Source of the DNA: Bacillota bacterium
GTDB taxonomy: Bacteria; Bacillota; Dehalobacteriia; UBA4068
Direction: 5' to 3'
Assembly (NCBI GenBank): GCA_030528765.1
Contig: JAUMYD010000104.1
Location: 1-6,844, forward strand
DNA length: 6,844 bases
Part shown: positions 1 through 5,690 of the stretch, in pieces
How the letters are laid out: every line of letters begins with the position of its first letter
Position numbering within the stretch: position 1 is the stretch's first letter
Made by a program: the position numbers and the translations under genes
The notes under the pieces: generated by a model
The model's input: the letters and a program-made list of their open reading frames with translations, nothing else
What the model was told of the DNA's origin: nothing
The model's database searches: none

Positions 1-24
1 AGCACGTTCTTTTTTCTTTCCCGA

Positions 25-37
25 ATGTGTAACACAT
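25..37. repeat. Short palindrome upstream of the WG-repeat gene
   Basis: ATGTGT-A-ACACAT is a perfect 6-bp inverted repeat around one base. It is operator-like in size and sits 2 bp before a TTGACA hexamer at 40-45, but that hexamer has no good -10 at 16-18 bp. The site lies about 230 bp from the next gene. The rest of 1-160 holds nothing else I can name. It could equally belong to whatever lies left of the window. Confidence 0.25.
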
Positions 38-167
38 CATTGACAAACCTACAGGAAAGGGGGCTGGAGAAAATTTCTACCCGGCATCGCCTGCAAGTTT
101 TCCTCCCGGCAAGGTATACTAAAAAGGAAGTTTTTTCGAGAATCTTTGCGGCCGGGGGATTTTCCTG

Positions 168-195
168 TTGCTTATTTTCTTTAATATGATAAAAT
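168..195 (+). promoter_or_regulatory. Candidate promoter for the WG-repeat gene
   Basis: TTGCTT (168-173), a 16-bp spacer and TAAAAT (190-195) give a plausible sigma-A promoter in an AT-rich stretch. Transcription would start near 202, leaving a leader of about 60 nt before the TTG start at 265. An alternative is TATACT at 115-120 with a weak CTGCAA at 91-96 (18-bp spacer). Only one of the two need be real; the call rests on sequence alone. Confidence 0.3.
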
Positions 196-264
196 ATTTT
201 TATGTACTGTGTGCAAGGCTCCCGAAGGAAGGGCTTCGGGGACGGGGATTCGGAGGAAAAGGGA

Positions 265-1158
265 TTGCGGATCAAATATTCGGAGGGGCAGACGCTTTTG
301 ACGCTGTTCCGCCTTATGCTTATTTCCATAGCCCTTTTGGGCAGCTGGGGGATGGAGAAGGTGGCAGAGGCCAGCTTCTATTTTGTCAACCATGCCCGTG
401 AGATCGGGGAGGGCCTTCTTGGCTCCATCGGTGTGGAGCTGGAGAGCCCTGAAAGCGCAGAGGATGCCTATACCCTTTATTATGCTGTCCATGATGATGA
501 GGATAATGCCACGCGGTATTTTTACTCCGTTTATTACCTCAGCGGGGAGGAGGGGGCCTGGGGCCTGGTCTCCCCCAGTGGTGAGCAGCTGCTGGAGAAC
601 CGCTATCAGTCCATTCGCCTGCTGCCGGAGGCTTTCCTGCTGGAGGAAAACAGCAGCTTCAGCTTTTATGATCTGAATCTGCAGCCCCTTTCTGCGGAAA
701 GCTGGGATGAGGCAGAGCTGGTCTTCCGTGAGGATGGCATGATCGACTGCGACCTGATCAAGGTGGGGCGCGGTGGGCTCTACGGCGCTGTGGATCTGAA
801 AGGGCAGCTGGTGATCCCCCCGCAATACGAGCAGTTCGATCTTTATACCTACGAAACGGATTGGCATATCAACCGTGTGAAAAAGGATGGGAAATACGGC
901 TATATCGACCGGAACGGGAATACCGTTGTTTCCATCAGCTATGATTTCGCGCTTGCTTCCACTATCAAGGTCTATGAAGAGGGAGAAGATCCTGCTGATC
1001 CGGAAGCCGGGAGCAGCCGCGCTGTGGTGTATGTGCTCTCCGGGGACCGCTGGGGCATGATGTATAAGCTTTCCAATGGCAGCACCGGAGAGGTGACCTG
1101 GGGCGTGGAGCCTCCGGCCGCGATGCTTGAGGCCGCTGAGGCGGTGCGGGTGGAGTAG
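265..1158 (+). CDS. Exported WG-repeat protein
   Basis: A protein of 297 residues containing WG (KWG-type) repeats, a motif class of about 20 residues whose biochemical role is mostly unknown. After a basic N-terminus, residues 11-28 are hydrophobic, followed by AEA at 34-36. This is either a cleaved signal peptide or a single membrane anchor, so the repeats should lie outside the cytoplasm. Repeat-like units start at residues 98 (AWGLVSPSGEQLL), 172 (LYGAVDLKGQLVIPPQYEQF), 210 (KYGYIDRNGNTVV) and 262 (RWGMMYKL). The last is degenerate. I chose the TTG at 265 because GGAGG lies at 252-256, 8 nt upstream. The in-frame ATG at 202 has no Shine-Dalgarno sequence and would put a charged 21-residue extension before the signal. 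The gene is monocistronic, with a terminator right after it. The family assignment is firm; substrate or partner cannot be told. Confidence 0.85.
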   Translation: MRIKYSEGQTLLTLFRLMLISIALLGSWGMEKVAEASFYFVNHAREIGEGLLGSIGVELESPESAEDAYTLYYAVHDDEDNATRYFYSVYYLSGEEGAWGLVSPSGEQLLENRYQSIRLLPEAFLLEENSSFSFYDLNLQPLSAESWDEAELVFREDGMIDCDLIKVGRGGLYGAVDLKGQLVIPPQYEQFDLYTYETDWHINRVKKDGKYGYIDRNGNTVVSISYDFALASTIKVYEEGEDPADPEAGSSRAVVYVLSGDRWGMMYKLSNGSTGEVTWGVEPPAAMLEAAEAVRVE

Positions 1159-1174
1159 CCTGGCCCCTGGATAC

Positions 1175-1333
1175 TGTGAATAAATATGACGGCCGGGAAG
1201 AAGGGCCGTCATATTTCTTTTTCTTCGGGCTTTTTTCGGCAGCATGCCCGTGGATTCTGTGGAATCCGACCTGTGTATCCTGTGGATAAATATGTTGATA
1301 AGCAGGTATCTGTGGATGAATTCCTGTGGATAG
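1175..1333 (-). promoter_or_regulatory. Cluster of DnaA-box-like sites
   Basis: Read on the minus strand, the region carries repeated copies of the 9-mer TTATNCACA bound by the initiator DnaA. Full consensus matches are TTATCCACA (1281-1289) and TTATTCACA (1175-1183). One-mismatch copies are TTATCAACA (1293-1301), TCATCCACA (1311-1319) and CTATCCACA (1325-1333). Weaker copies are GGATACACA (1272-1280), GATTCCACA (1258-1266) and GAATCCACG (1249-1257). All point the same way. An AT-rich stretch follows at about 1386-1402. No dnaA, dnaN, rpmH or other replication gene is in the window. The cluster therefore resembles the DnaA-box clusters that lie outside the origin in Bacillus subtilis more than a proven oriC. 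It could also make the neighbouring kinase promoter DnaA-responsive. Confidence 0.55.
1182..1222 (+). terminator. Intrinsic terminator after the WG-repeat gene
   Basis: A perfect 13-bp stem pairs 1182-1194 with 1204-1216, arms AAATATGACGGCC and its complement, around a 9-nt loop. The run CTTTTTCTT follows on the plus strand. It begins 23 bp after the stop codon, which is ideal for ending transcription of the WG-repeat gene. The base of the stem overlaps the first DnaA-box-like site by two bases. Confidence 0.88.
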
Positions 1334-1446
1334 TCGGTGTATGGTTTTATCTTTTCCCAGTTTTTTCTGTTTCTGCGTATATGCAGCATAATATTTTATA
1401 AAGACTATGCAGCTGGCGGCTTTTGACGGATTTTTCTCCTGGGCGT

Positions 1447-1476
1447 TTGACAGGATTGCCTGGAGAGGCAGAGAAT
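1447..1476 (+). promoter_or_regulatory. Kinase promoter, sigma-H-like
   Basis: ACAGGATTG (1450-1458), 11 bp, then AGAGAAT (1470-1476) matches the B. subtilis sigma-H pattern RNAGGAWWW-N11/12-RNNGAAT at every fixed position except the last W. A sigma-A -35, TTGACA, overlaps at 1447-1452, but its -10 partner at 18 bp is only GAGAAT. Transcription would begin near 1483, about 46 nt before the kinase start. It may be a sigma-H promoter, a weak sigma-A promoter or a dual one. Confidence 0.4.
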
Positions 1477-1528
1477 TTATTTTCTCATAAAAGTTTTGTC
1501 CCCGGAAGGGAACGGGAGGGAAAGAAGA

Positions 1529-2326
1529 ATGAGTGTCCAAATTTATCAGCCGGAGGAAGTGCTCAGGGAAGAAACCTTGTTCTGGGAGAAGGGCGGCCTT
1601 GATGCGGAAGAGCTGCAGCAGAAGGGGATGCTGCAGATTGCGGGGGAGCATTCTGCTTATATGATCCATGAGCTGCGTTCTCCCCTGCAGGCTGTTTCCG
1701 CACAGCTGCAGGTCCTGCGGATGCTGCTCCGGCGGGAGCTGGGGGATCGGCATGAGCCCCGCTTTGCTCTGGTCTTTCAGGAGCTGGAGCATATGCAGAG
1801 CCTGATGGAGCAGTTTTTGCAGCTGGGCTCCTTGCGGCAGAGCAAATCAGAGCTCGTTTTGCTGCAGGAGATATGTCTGCAGTGCAGCCAGATCCTGCGC
1901 AGCCTGGCCCTGAGCAAAAGGGTGGAGCTGCTGCTGGAGGATGGCCCGGAGCTGCCGCCGGTTTTTGGGGATCAGCGCTGCCTGCGGCAGATCCTCACCA
2001 ATCTGCTGAGCAATGCCATTGATGCCTGCGTAGAGGCAGGGGGAAGCAAGGGACAGGTCCGGATCAGCCTGCAGGAGCAGTGGTGCTCCAGAGGCAGGGG
2101 GCAGCTGCTCTGTGTGCGGGACAATGGCTGCGGCATTCAGGAGGATTGTCTGGATCGTATTTTTGAGATGCATTTTACCACGAAGAAAACAGGCAATGGC
2201 CTGGGGCTGGCTCTTTCCCGCTCCCTGGCTGTTTCCCAGGGCGGTGAGCTCTGGGCGGAAAACAACAGTGATGGCTCTGGTGCCAGTTTTTACCTTTGGC
2301 TGCCGGGATGCTCACTTTCGGAATAG
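1529..2326 (+). CDS. Soluble orphan sensor histidine kinase
   Basis: A 265-residue cytoplasmic histidine kinase that should autophosphorylate from ATP and pass the phosphate to a response regulator. The order is: a short N-terminal segment (1-40) with no recognisable sensor domain; a HisKA dimerisation helix with phospho-acceptor His47 in HELRSPLQAV; then a HATPase_c domain. That domain has an N box around NLLSNAIDA (158-166), a G1 box DNGCGI (198-203), FTTK (216-219) and a G2 box GNGLGLA (222-228). No membrane segment is present. ATG 1529 is the start because GGAGG at 1515-1519 lies 9 nt upstream; an in-frame TTG at 1496 lacks such a site. No response regulator is adjacent, so it is an orphan. 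Nine cysteines, including a CLQC pair at 116-119, are unusual for the size. HELRSP plus the promoter type suggests a sporulation-type phosphorelay kinase, but a nitrogen-type (NtrB-like) role is not excluded. Confidence 0.9.
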   Translation: MSVQIYQPEEVLREETLFWEKGGLDAEELQQKGMLQIAGEHSAYMIHELRSPLQAVSAQLQVLRMLLRRELGDRHEPRFALVFQELEHMQSLMEQFLQLGSLRQSKSELVLLQEICLQCSQILRSLALSKRVELLLEDGPELPPVFGDQRCLRQILTNLLSNAIDACVEAGGSKGQVRISLQEQWCSRGRGQLLCVRDNGCGIQEDCLDRIFEMHFTTKKTGNGLGLALSRSLAVSQGGELWAENNSDGSGASFYLWLPGCSLSE

Positions 2327-2356
2327 CGGGGCTGCCTTGCCTTCCATAAATTTTCA

Positions 2357-2385
2357 TTGACAGAGAGCCAATATTTTGATATGAT
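2357..2385 (+). promoter_or_regulatory. Promoter of the SRP RNA gene
   Basis: TTGACA (2357-2362), exactly 17 bp, then TATGAT (2380-2385): nearly perfect sigma-A consensus, as expected for a highly transcribed stable RNA. The likely start is near 2392, giving a 5' leader of about 50 nt before the mature RNA. It begins 31 bp after the kinase stop codon, and I see no terminator between the two, so some kinase transcripts may read through. Confidence 0.85.
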
Positions 2386-2442
2386 AAATAAACGGGCATA
2401 AAATCTTCCTGGGGAGTTTTTGCCCCTGTGAATGTTCTCAGG

Positions 2443-2716
2443 TTTGTCGTGCTAGATGGGGCAGTAGCGGCGCCCTGTAACCTCAAATCCGCTATAGGGG
2501 GGTTGATGCTCCGCCCCGGGCAGGGGTGGCGAAGCCTGCCCGTAATAAGTGATGTTGACGGCTGGGTCCCGCGCGGCGGGCTGCTGTGAACCTCGTCAGG
2601 TCCGGAAGGAAGCAGCGATAAGCAGATTTGTCCCGGGTGCCGTGGGAGTGCCTGGCCCGAGTTGGCTGTTACGGTAACGTTCGTTGTGCTTTGTTCAAAG
2701 CGGAGTGCACGGCAAA
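2443..2716 (+). ncRNA. ffs: Signal recognition particle RNA, long Alu-containing form
   Basis: RNA scaffold of the signal recognition particle, which binds Ffh and directs ribosomes making membrane and secreted proteins to the membrane. The domain IV hairpin at 2593-2618 is diagnostic. It has the CAGG and AGCA strands of the symmetric internal loop (2597-2600, 2611-2614) and a GGAA tetraloop (2604-2607). The 5' part (2443-2510) resembles the Alu domain of Bacillus scRNA, including GGGGCAGTAGCGGCGCCCTGTA and the following AATCCGCTATAG segment. The ends pair (TTTGTCGTGC with GCACGGCAAA), which sets boundaries to within a few bases. The length of about 274 nt fits the long Gram-positive form rather than the short 4.5S RNA. 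The leader 2392-2442 carries a weak GGGG/CCCC hairpin and is presumably removed by processing, as in B. subtilis. The intergenic stretch 2327-2788 is otherwise only promoter and terminator. Confidence 0.96.
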
Positions 2717-2717
2717 T

Positions 2718-2749
2718 AAAAAAGCAGACGCTTATGCGTCTGCTTTTTT
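2718..2749. terminator. Bidirectional terminator between ffs and the lipoprotein gene
   Basis: A perfect 14-bp stem: 2718-2731 (six A then GCAGACGC) pairs with 2736-2749 (GCGTCTGC then six T) around the loop TTAT. The A and T runs give a U-tract in both directions, so it can end ffs from the left and the trxA-lipoprotein operon from the right. A second small hairpin, GAAGGC-GCT-GCCTTC (2758-2772), lies on the operon side. Confidence 0.93.
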
Positions 2750-2788
2750 GCGTTTGGGAAGGCGCTGCCTTCATTATATATGCGTGAT

Positions 2789-3541
2789 CTACAGATAGCT
2801 GTTGTTCAGGTAACCGTCTATACCGTTTACGATGGCGATGGAATGCAGCTGATCCTCCACAAAGCAGAAGAGGATCTGCAGGAAGCCTTCGCCCTCGATG
2901 GTATAGCTGTAATAATCCTCATTCGGGCCGCTGTTTTCAATGGCCATCACATCCGGATAAAGGTGGAGGAAATCTTCTCTGCTCATTCCCACATAGCTGC
3001 CGCGGTTGCACTGGTATACAGGGTTTTCCGTATAAATGCCGATCAGCAGCCCGTCCTTTTCATCCTTTGCGCCATCCTGGCACAGGCCCCGCAGGATGGT
3101 GCCATCCGTGCAGGTGATAGAAAAATTGTCGAAGCCATCGCTGCTCCAGAATTGGGTGGATTCCTTTTCCAGCTCCATTCCCCAGGGGAAGCTGCCCTCC
3201 TGCCTTCCCAAAAACAGTTTGCTGCCGTGGATGAGCAGGGAAAAATCAGCAGGGACCGAAGTGAATCCTTTATGGGCAGAAGGCTTGTTTTCCTCCTGCT
3301 CCAGTGGCTGTTCCTCCTCGTTTTCCTGGGGGCCGGAGGAGCTTTCCCCAGTGGAAGTCTCCTCCTGGAAGCTGTTTTTCTCCACTGTCTCCTCCTCCTC
3401 CAGAAAGGGGTTTTCCACTTCTACGGGTTTCGGTGGGACCGGGGGGGTCTCCGGCTGCGCTTTGCCCACATTGCCACAGGCTGCCAAAAGGCAAAGGCTG
3501 AGGCTTAAAAGAGTCAGCAGAAGCAGAGACAGTTTTTTCAT
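2789..3541 (-). CDS. Putative lipoprotein with acidic linker, unknown function
   Basis: A 250-residue predicted lipoprotein. MKK plus a leucine-rich core ends in lipobox LAAC (19-22), so Cys22 should be lipidated and the protein tethered outside the membrane. Residues 27-92 form a low-complexity linker rich in Pro, Glu and Ser that would hold the rest away from the membrane or within the cell wall. Residues 93-250 look globular. The segment GMSREDFLHLYPD (185-197), followed by alternating beta-like strands, resembles the G-x-S-x-E-x-x-x-x-x-YP pattern of small repeat domains in other Gram-positive lipoproteins. I cannot name a family. Four cysteines (144, 154, 178, 226) lie in the globular part. 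The start is supported by AAAGGAGGT at 3552-3560, which overlaps the end of the upstream gene. It is the last operon gene, 18 bp after the folate enzyme, and is followed by a strong terminator. Whether it has a redox role, as thioredoxin neighbours might hint, is not shown. Confidence 0.85.
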   Translation of the reverse strand: MKKLSLLLLTLLSLSLCLLAACGNVGKAQPETPPVPPKPVEVENPFLEEEETVEKNSFQEETSTGESSSGPQENEEEQPLEQEENKPSAHKGFTSVPADFSLLIHGSKLFLGRQEGSFPWGMELEKESTQFWSSDGFDNFSITCTDGTILRGLCQDGAKDEKDGLLIGIYTENPVYQCNRGSYVGMSREDFLHLYPDVMAIENSGPNEDYYSYTIEGEGFLQILFCFVEDQLHSIAIVNGIDGYLNNSYL

Positions 3542-3559
3542 AGGATTAGCTACCTCCTT

Positions 3560-4135
3560 TTAGCGGCCAAAAGGGCCTAACGTACGCGTTTCAGTGAGGA
3601 TCAGATCCGCTGGCTGATCCCATTTTTCCCGGGGGACGAAAGGGAGCAGCTGCAGCTCCCGGGTAGGGGCGATGCAGAAGCCCCGGAAAGCGGCAAGAAA
3701 GCGATCATAATAGCCGCCGCCCCGGCCCATGCGGTAGCCCTCCACATCAAAGGCCAGGCCGGGCAGGATCAGCAGCTCGATCCGCTCAGCCGGCAGCAGG
3801 GGGCTTTCCGGCTCCGGCTCCCGAATGCCATAAGCACCCGGAAGCAGCTTTTCCAGGCTGCCGACCAGGCGGGCCTCCATTTGACCCGCTCCGGTGACCA
3901 GGGGCAGGGCCAGCTGCTTCCCCTGGGCGAGGATCGCCCGGTTCAGCAGATCCGCATTGAATTCCCGGCCAAAGGGTGCATAGCTGAGGATACAGCCTGC
4001 CTGCCGGAACTGTGCCAGCGCCAGCAGCTTTTCTGCCACGCAGCGATCCCAGGCAGCCAGTGCTTCGGGGCTGCATTCCCGCAGCGCCTGCTTGATCCGT
4101 TGCCGCAGCAGGCTTTTTTCTTCCTGTTTGCTCAT
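3560..4135 (-). CDS. 5-formyltetrahydrofolate cyclo-ligase
   Basis: A cytoplasmic enzyme (EC 6.3.3.2, MTHFS family; fthC, ygfA and yqgN are names used for homologues). It uses ATP to turn 5-formyl-THF into 5,10-methenyl-THF, returning a storage or by-product folate to one-carbon metabolism. Its length of 191 residues is usual for the family. An N-terminal Lys/Arg-rich helix includes KSLLRQRIKQAL (7-18). The hallmark nucleotide-binding stretch runs from PGLAFD (125-130) through RMGRGGGYYDRFL (135-147). It is followed by the usual WDQPADLILTE near the C-terminus (172-182). AAGGAG at 4142-4147 lies 6 nt before the ATG. It sits 42 bp after trxB in the same operon. That gap has a small GCCCGC/GCGGGC hairpin (4152-4157 with 4168-4173) without a U-tract, perhaps a processing or stability element. 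No abnormality is seen. Confidence 0.95.
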   Translation of the reverse strand: MSKQEEKSLLRQRIKQALRECSPEALAAWDRCVAEKLLALAQFRQAGCILSYAPFGREFNADLLNRAILAQGKQLALPLVTGAGQMEARLVGSLEKLLPGAYGIREPEPESPLLPAERIELLILPGLAFDVEGYRMGRGGGYYDRFLAAFRGFCIAPTRELQLLPFVPREKWDQPADLILTETRTLGPFGR

Positions 4136-4177
4136 GCTTTTCTCCTTGCCGGCCCGCGTTTTCAGCAGCGGGCTGCC

Positions 4178-5098
4178 TTATTTCCCCTGGCTGAGGAGAT
4201 AGGCAGCGGCCATGGTGGCAGCCAGTGCGCCATCCGCGGCCCCGGTGACCACCTGCCGCAGCAGGGTATCCCGGCAATCCCCGGCGGCGTAGATGCCAGG
4301 GATGTTTGTGGAGAGATCCCGCTGGGTGCGGATGCAGCCCATTTCATCCAGCTCCAGAATGCCCCGGAAGGCTTCGGTATTGGGCTGGATGCCCACTGCC
4401 ACAAAGAGCGCATCGCTTTCGATCAGCTCTGTGCTGCCATCGGTCTTTTTCAAAAGAAGCTGTTCCAGCCTGTTTTCGCCGCGCAGCTCCTGGACGGTGC
4501 GGCTGAGAAAGAGCTTGATCTTCTCATTTTCCCGCACGCGCTTCTGCAGCAGCGGGGAGCCGCGGAATTCTTCCCGCCTGTGGATCAGCAGGACTTCCTT
4601 TGCGTAATTGGCCAGCACCAGCGCATCGGTGAGCGCCGTATCCCCGCCGCCGTTCACGGCTACGACCTTATTGCGGAAGAGCGCGCCGTCACAGCTGGCG
4701 CAGTAACAGACGCCCCGGCCGGTAAGCTCCTCCTCCCGGGGGAGGCCCAGCTTGCGGGGGTTTGCGCCGGTGGCAATGATGATGCTTCGGGCTTCGATGG
4801 GCCCCTCCGGCCCCAGAAGCAGGTGTGGCTGGCCTGCCGCACCCGGCTGCAGGCCCTGAATGCCGTCATAGCGCAGGCCGGCACCGGCATTTGTGGCCTG
4901 CTCCATCATATCGTTCATGATGCTGACGCCGTCCACGCCGTTCACAAAGCCGGGGTAGTTTTCCAAATGCATGATGGTGGCAGCCTGCCCACCGGGGAGA
5001 AGCTGCTCAAAGATCACAGTTTCCAAACCGGCCCTTGCGCCGTAAAGGCCGGCTGTGAGCCCGGCCACGCCGCTGCCGATGATCGCCATATCCAGCAT
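4178..5098 (-). CDS. trxB: Thioredoxin reductase (NADPH)
   Basis: A cytoplasmic low-molecular-weight flavoenzyme (EC 1.8.1.9) that moves electrons from NADPH through FAD and a Cys pair to thioredoxin. Its length of 306 residues is typical. Visible in order: the FAD Rossmann motif GSGVAG (8-13); GGQ and NYPG (36-38, 47-50); a conserved ATG (109-111); the redox pair Cys133-Ala-Ser-Cys136 (CATC is the commoner form); the NADP motif GGGDTA (150-155); and HRREEFRG (173-180), whose arginines fit NADPH preference. Near the C-terminus come YAAGDC (270-275) and RQVVTGAADGALAA, the FAD-closing segment. Its ATG shares one base with the trxA stop (TAATG at 5096-5100), and no strong ribosome binding site precedes it, so translation is probably coupled to trxA, its direct substrate. 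Ferredoxin-dependent relatives usually lack the HRR motif, which argues for true NADPH-TrxB. Confidence 0.96.
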   Translation of the reverse strand: MLDMAIIGSGVAGLTAGLYGARAGLETVIFEQLLPGGQAATIMHLENYPGFVNGVDGVSIMNDMMEQATNAGAGLRYDGIQGLQPGAAGQPHLLLGPEGPIEARSIIIATGANPRKLGLPREEELTGRGVCYCASCDGALFRNKVVAVNGGGDTALTDALVLANYAKEVLLIHRREEFRGSPLLQKRVRENEKIKLFLSRTVQELRGENRLEQLLLKKTDGSTELIESDALFVAVGIQPNTEAFRGILELDEMGCIRTQRDLSTNIPGIYAAGDCRDTLLRQVVTGAADGALAATMAAAYLLSQGK

Positions 5099-5412
5099 TA
5101 TTCCAGACCTGCCATCTTTTTGATCATCGCTTTGGGGATCACGCCCACGGAGCGTTCTGCTTCCTCCCCATTACGGAAAAGGATCAGGGTGGGGATGGAA
5201 AGGATCTCAAATTCCGCTGCCAGCTCCTGCTGGGCATCCACATCCACCTTCCCGATCTTCAGCTGCGGATATTCCTCTGCCAGCTGATCCACGATGGGAG
5301 AAAGCATCCGGCAGGGGCCGCACCAGGGCGCCCAGAAATCCACCAGCACATCTCCGCTGTAATTTTTGATCTCTTCTGCGAAGTTTTCCCTGTTGATCGT
5401 GATAATAGCCAT
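5098..5412 (-). CDS. trxA: Thioredoxin
   Basis: A small cytoplasmic dithiol protein that reduces disulfides in proteins such as ribonucleotide reductase and peroxiredoxins and is recycled by TrxB, encoded next. It has 104 residues, the usual size. It shows the classic active site WCGPC (Cys31, Cys34), the buried Asp25 within VDFWAPW, and the cis-proline Pro74 in SIPTL. I chose the ATG at 5412 because AAGGAGG (5418-5424) lies 5 nt upstream and the product then begins MAIITINREN. An in-frame ATG at 5445 would add eleven residues (MQKIAKSKEEE) encoded across that ribosome binding site. It is the first gene of the leftward operon trxA-trxB-cyclo-ligase-lipoprotein, with its own promoter in the glsA intergenic region. 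Confidence 0.96.
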   Translation of the reverse strand: MAIITINRENFAEEIKNYSGDVLVDFWAPWCGPCRMLSPIVDQLAEEYPQLKIGKVDVDAQQELAAEFEILSIPTLILFRNGEEAERSVGVIPKAMIKKMAGLE

Positions 5413-5495
5413 TTCTTCCTCCTTGGATTTAGCGATTTTCTGCATTGCAAAGCGGGGCCTGCGGCACTGTTTGCAGAAAAAACAGATATAATTTA

Positions 5496-5524
5496 ATTAT
5501 ACATGGTATTTGCTCTTTTGTATA
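5496..5524 (-). promoter_or_regulatory. Promoter of the trxA operon
   Basis: On the minus strand TATACA (5524-5519), 17 bp and TATAAT (5501-5496) form a sigma-A promoter with a perfect -10 and a 4/6 -35. The leader would be about 75 nt. The -10 is one arm of the palindrome TATAATT-A-AATTATA (5487-5501), which also places a TATAAT on the plus strand. An inverted repeat CTGTTT/AAACAG (5467-5472, 5480-5485) lies just inside the transcript. Either could be an operator, but no regulator is identified. Confidence 0.6.
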
Positions 5525-5570
5525 GTGAATCCTTTCGGCTGAGTCTGAATTTCTGGCGAAGTACAGGGGC

Positions 5571-5606
5571 AGGCTTTTCCGGGAAAACATTGACAAGGCT
5601 TTTCCG
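5571..5606 (+). repeat. 11-bp direct repeat around the glsA -35 box
   Basis: AGGCTTTTCCG occurs at 5571-5581 and again, identically, at 5596-5606. The copies are 25 bp apart. The first ends 8 bp before the -35 hexamer, and the second starts immediately after it, inside the promoter spacer. This is where a repressor or activator would bind tandem sites on the same promoter. No regulator gene is in the window. Confidence 0.45.
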
Positions 5607-5618
5607 AAGGGGTATTAT
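5590..5618 (+). promoter_or_regulatory. Promoter of glsA
   Basis: TTGACA (5590-5595), exactly 17 bp, TATTAT (5613-5618): a strong sigma-A promoter. Transcription should start near 5625, leaving a leader of about 66 nt. It is separate from and divergent to the trxA promoter about 70-95 bp to the left. Confidence 0.8.
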
Positions 5619-5644
5619 TTCTGTTAGAAAAAAGCTGCTTCCTT

Positions 5645-5672
5645 TTTCGGTGGAGCGGCTTTTGTGCCGAAA
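5645..5672 (+). promoter_or_regulatory. Possible hairpin in the glsA leader
   Basis: TTTCGG (5645-5650) can pair with CCGAAA (5667-5672), or alternatively CGGC (5656-5659) with GCCG (5666-5669). The two pairings exclude each other and end 5 nt before the ribosome binding site at 5678-5683. No match to a known riboswitch class is seen, so this may be only a chance stem. Confidence 0.25.
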
Positions 5673-5690
5673 GACAGAAGGAGAGAGATT

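Noticed and set aside
40..45. TTGACA as the -35 of a promoter
   Set aside because: No acceptable -10 hexamer lies 15-19 bp downstream (positions 61-70 are G-rich).
181..1389. Minus-strand open frame across the WG-repeat gene and into the intergenic region
   Set aside because: Composition is shadow-like and no start signal is seen. It runs through the terminator and DnaA-box cluster.
1186..1401. Small plus-strand frame of 71 codons in the intergenic region
   Set aside because: No Shine-Dalgarno sequence; its start lies inside the terminator stem and it is built from the DnaA-box repeats.
1175..1402. Calling the DnaA-box cluster the chromosomal origin oriC
   Set aside because: No dnaA, dnaN, rpmH or gyr genes flank it, and I could not discern a clear DnaA-trio or unwinding element. 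A cluster of boxes alone does not prove an origin.
3881..5287. Long plus-strand open frame of 468 codons
   Set aside because: It lies antisense to trxB, trxA and the cyclo-ligase, whose motifs are unmistakable. It has no ribosome binding site and no recognisable domain.
5413..5690. Riboswitch or T-box in the trxA or glsA leaders
   Set aside because: Only short stems are visible, and no conserved aptamer or T-box core was recognised.
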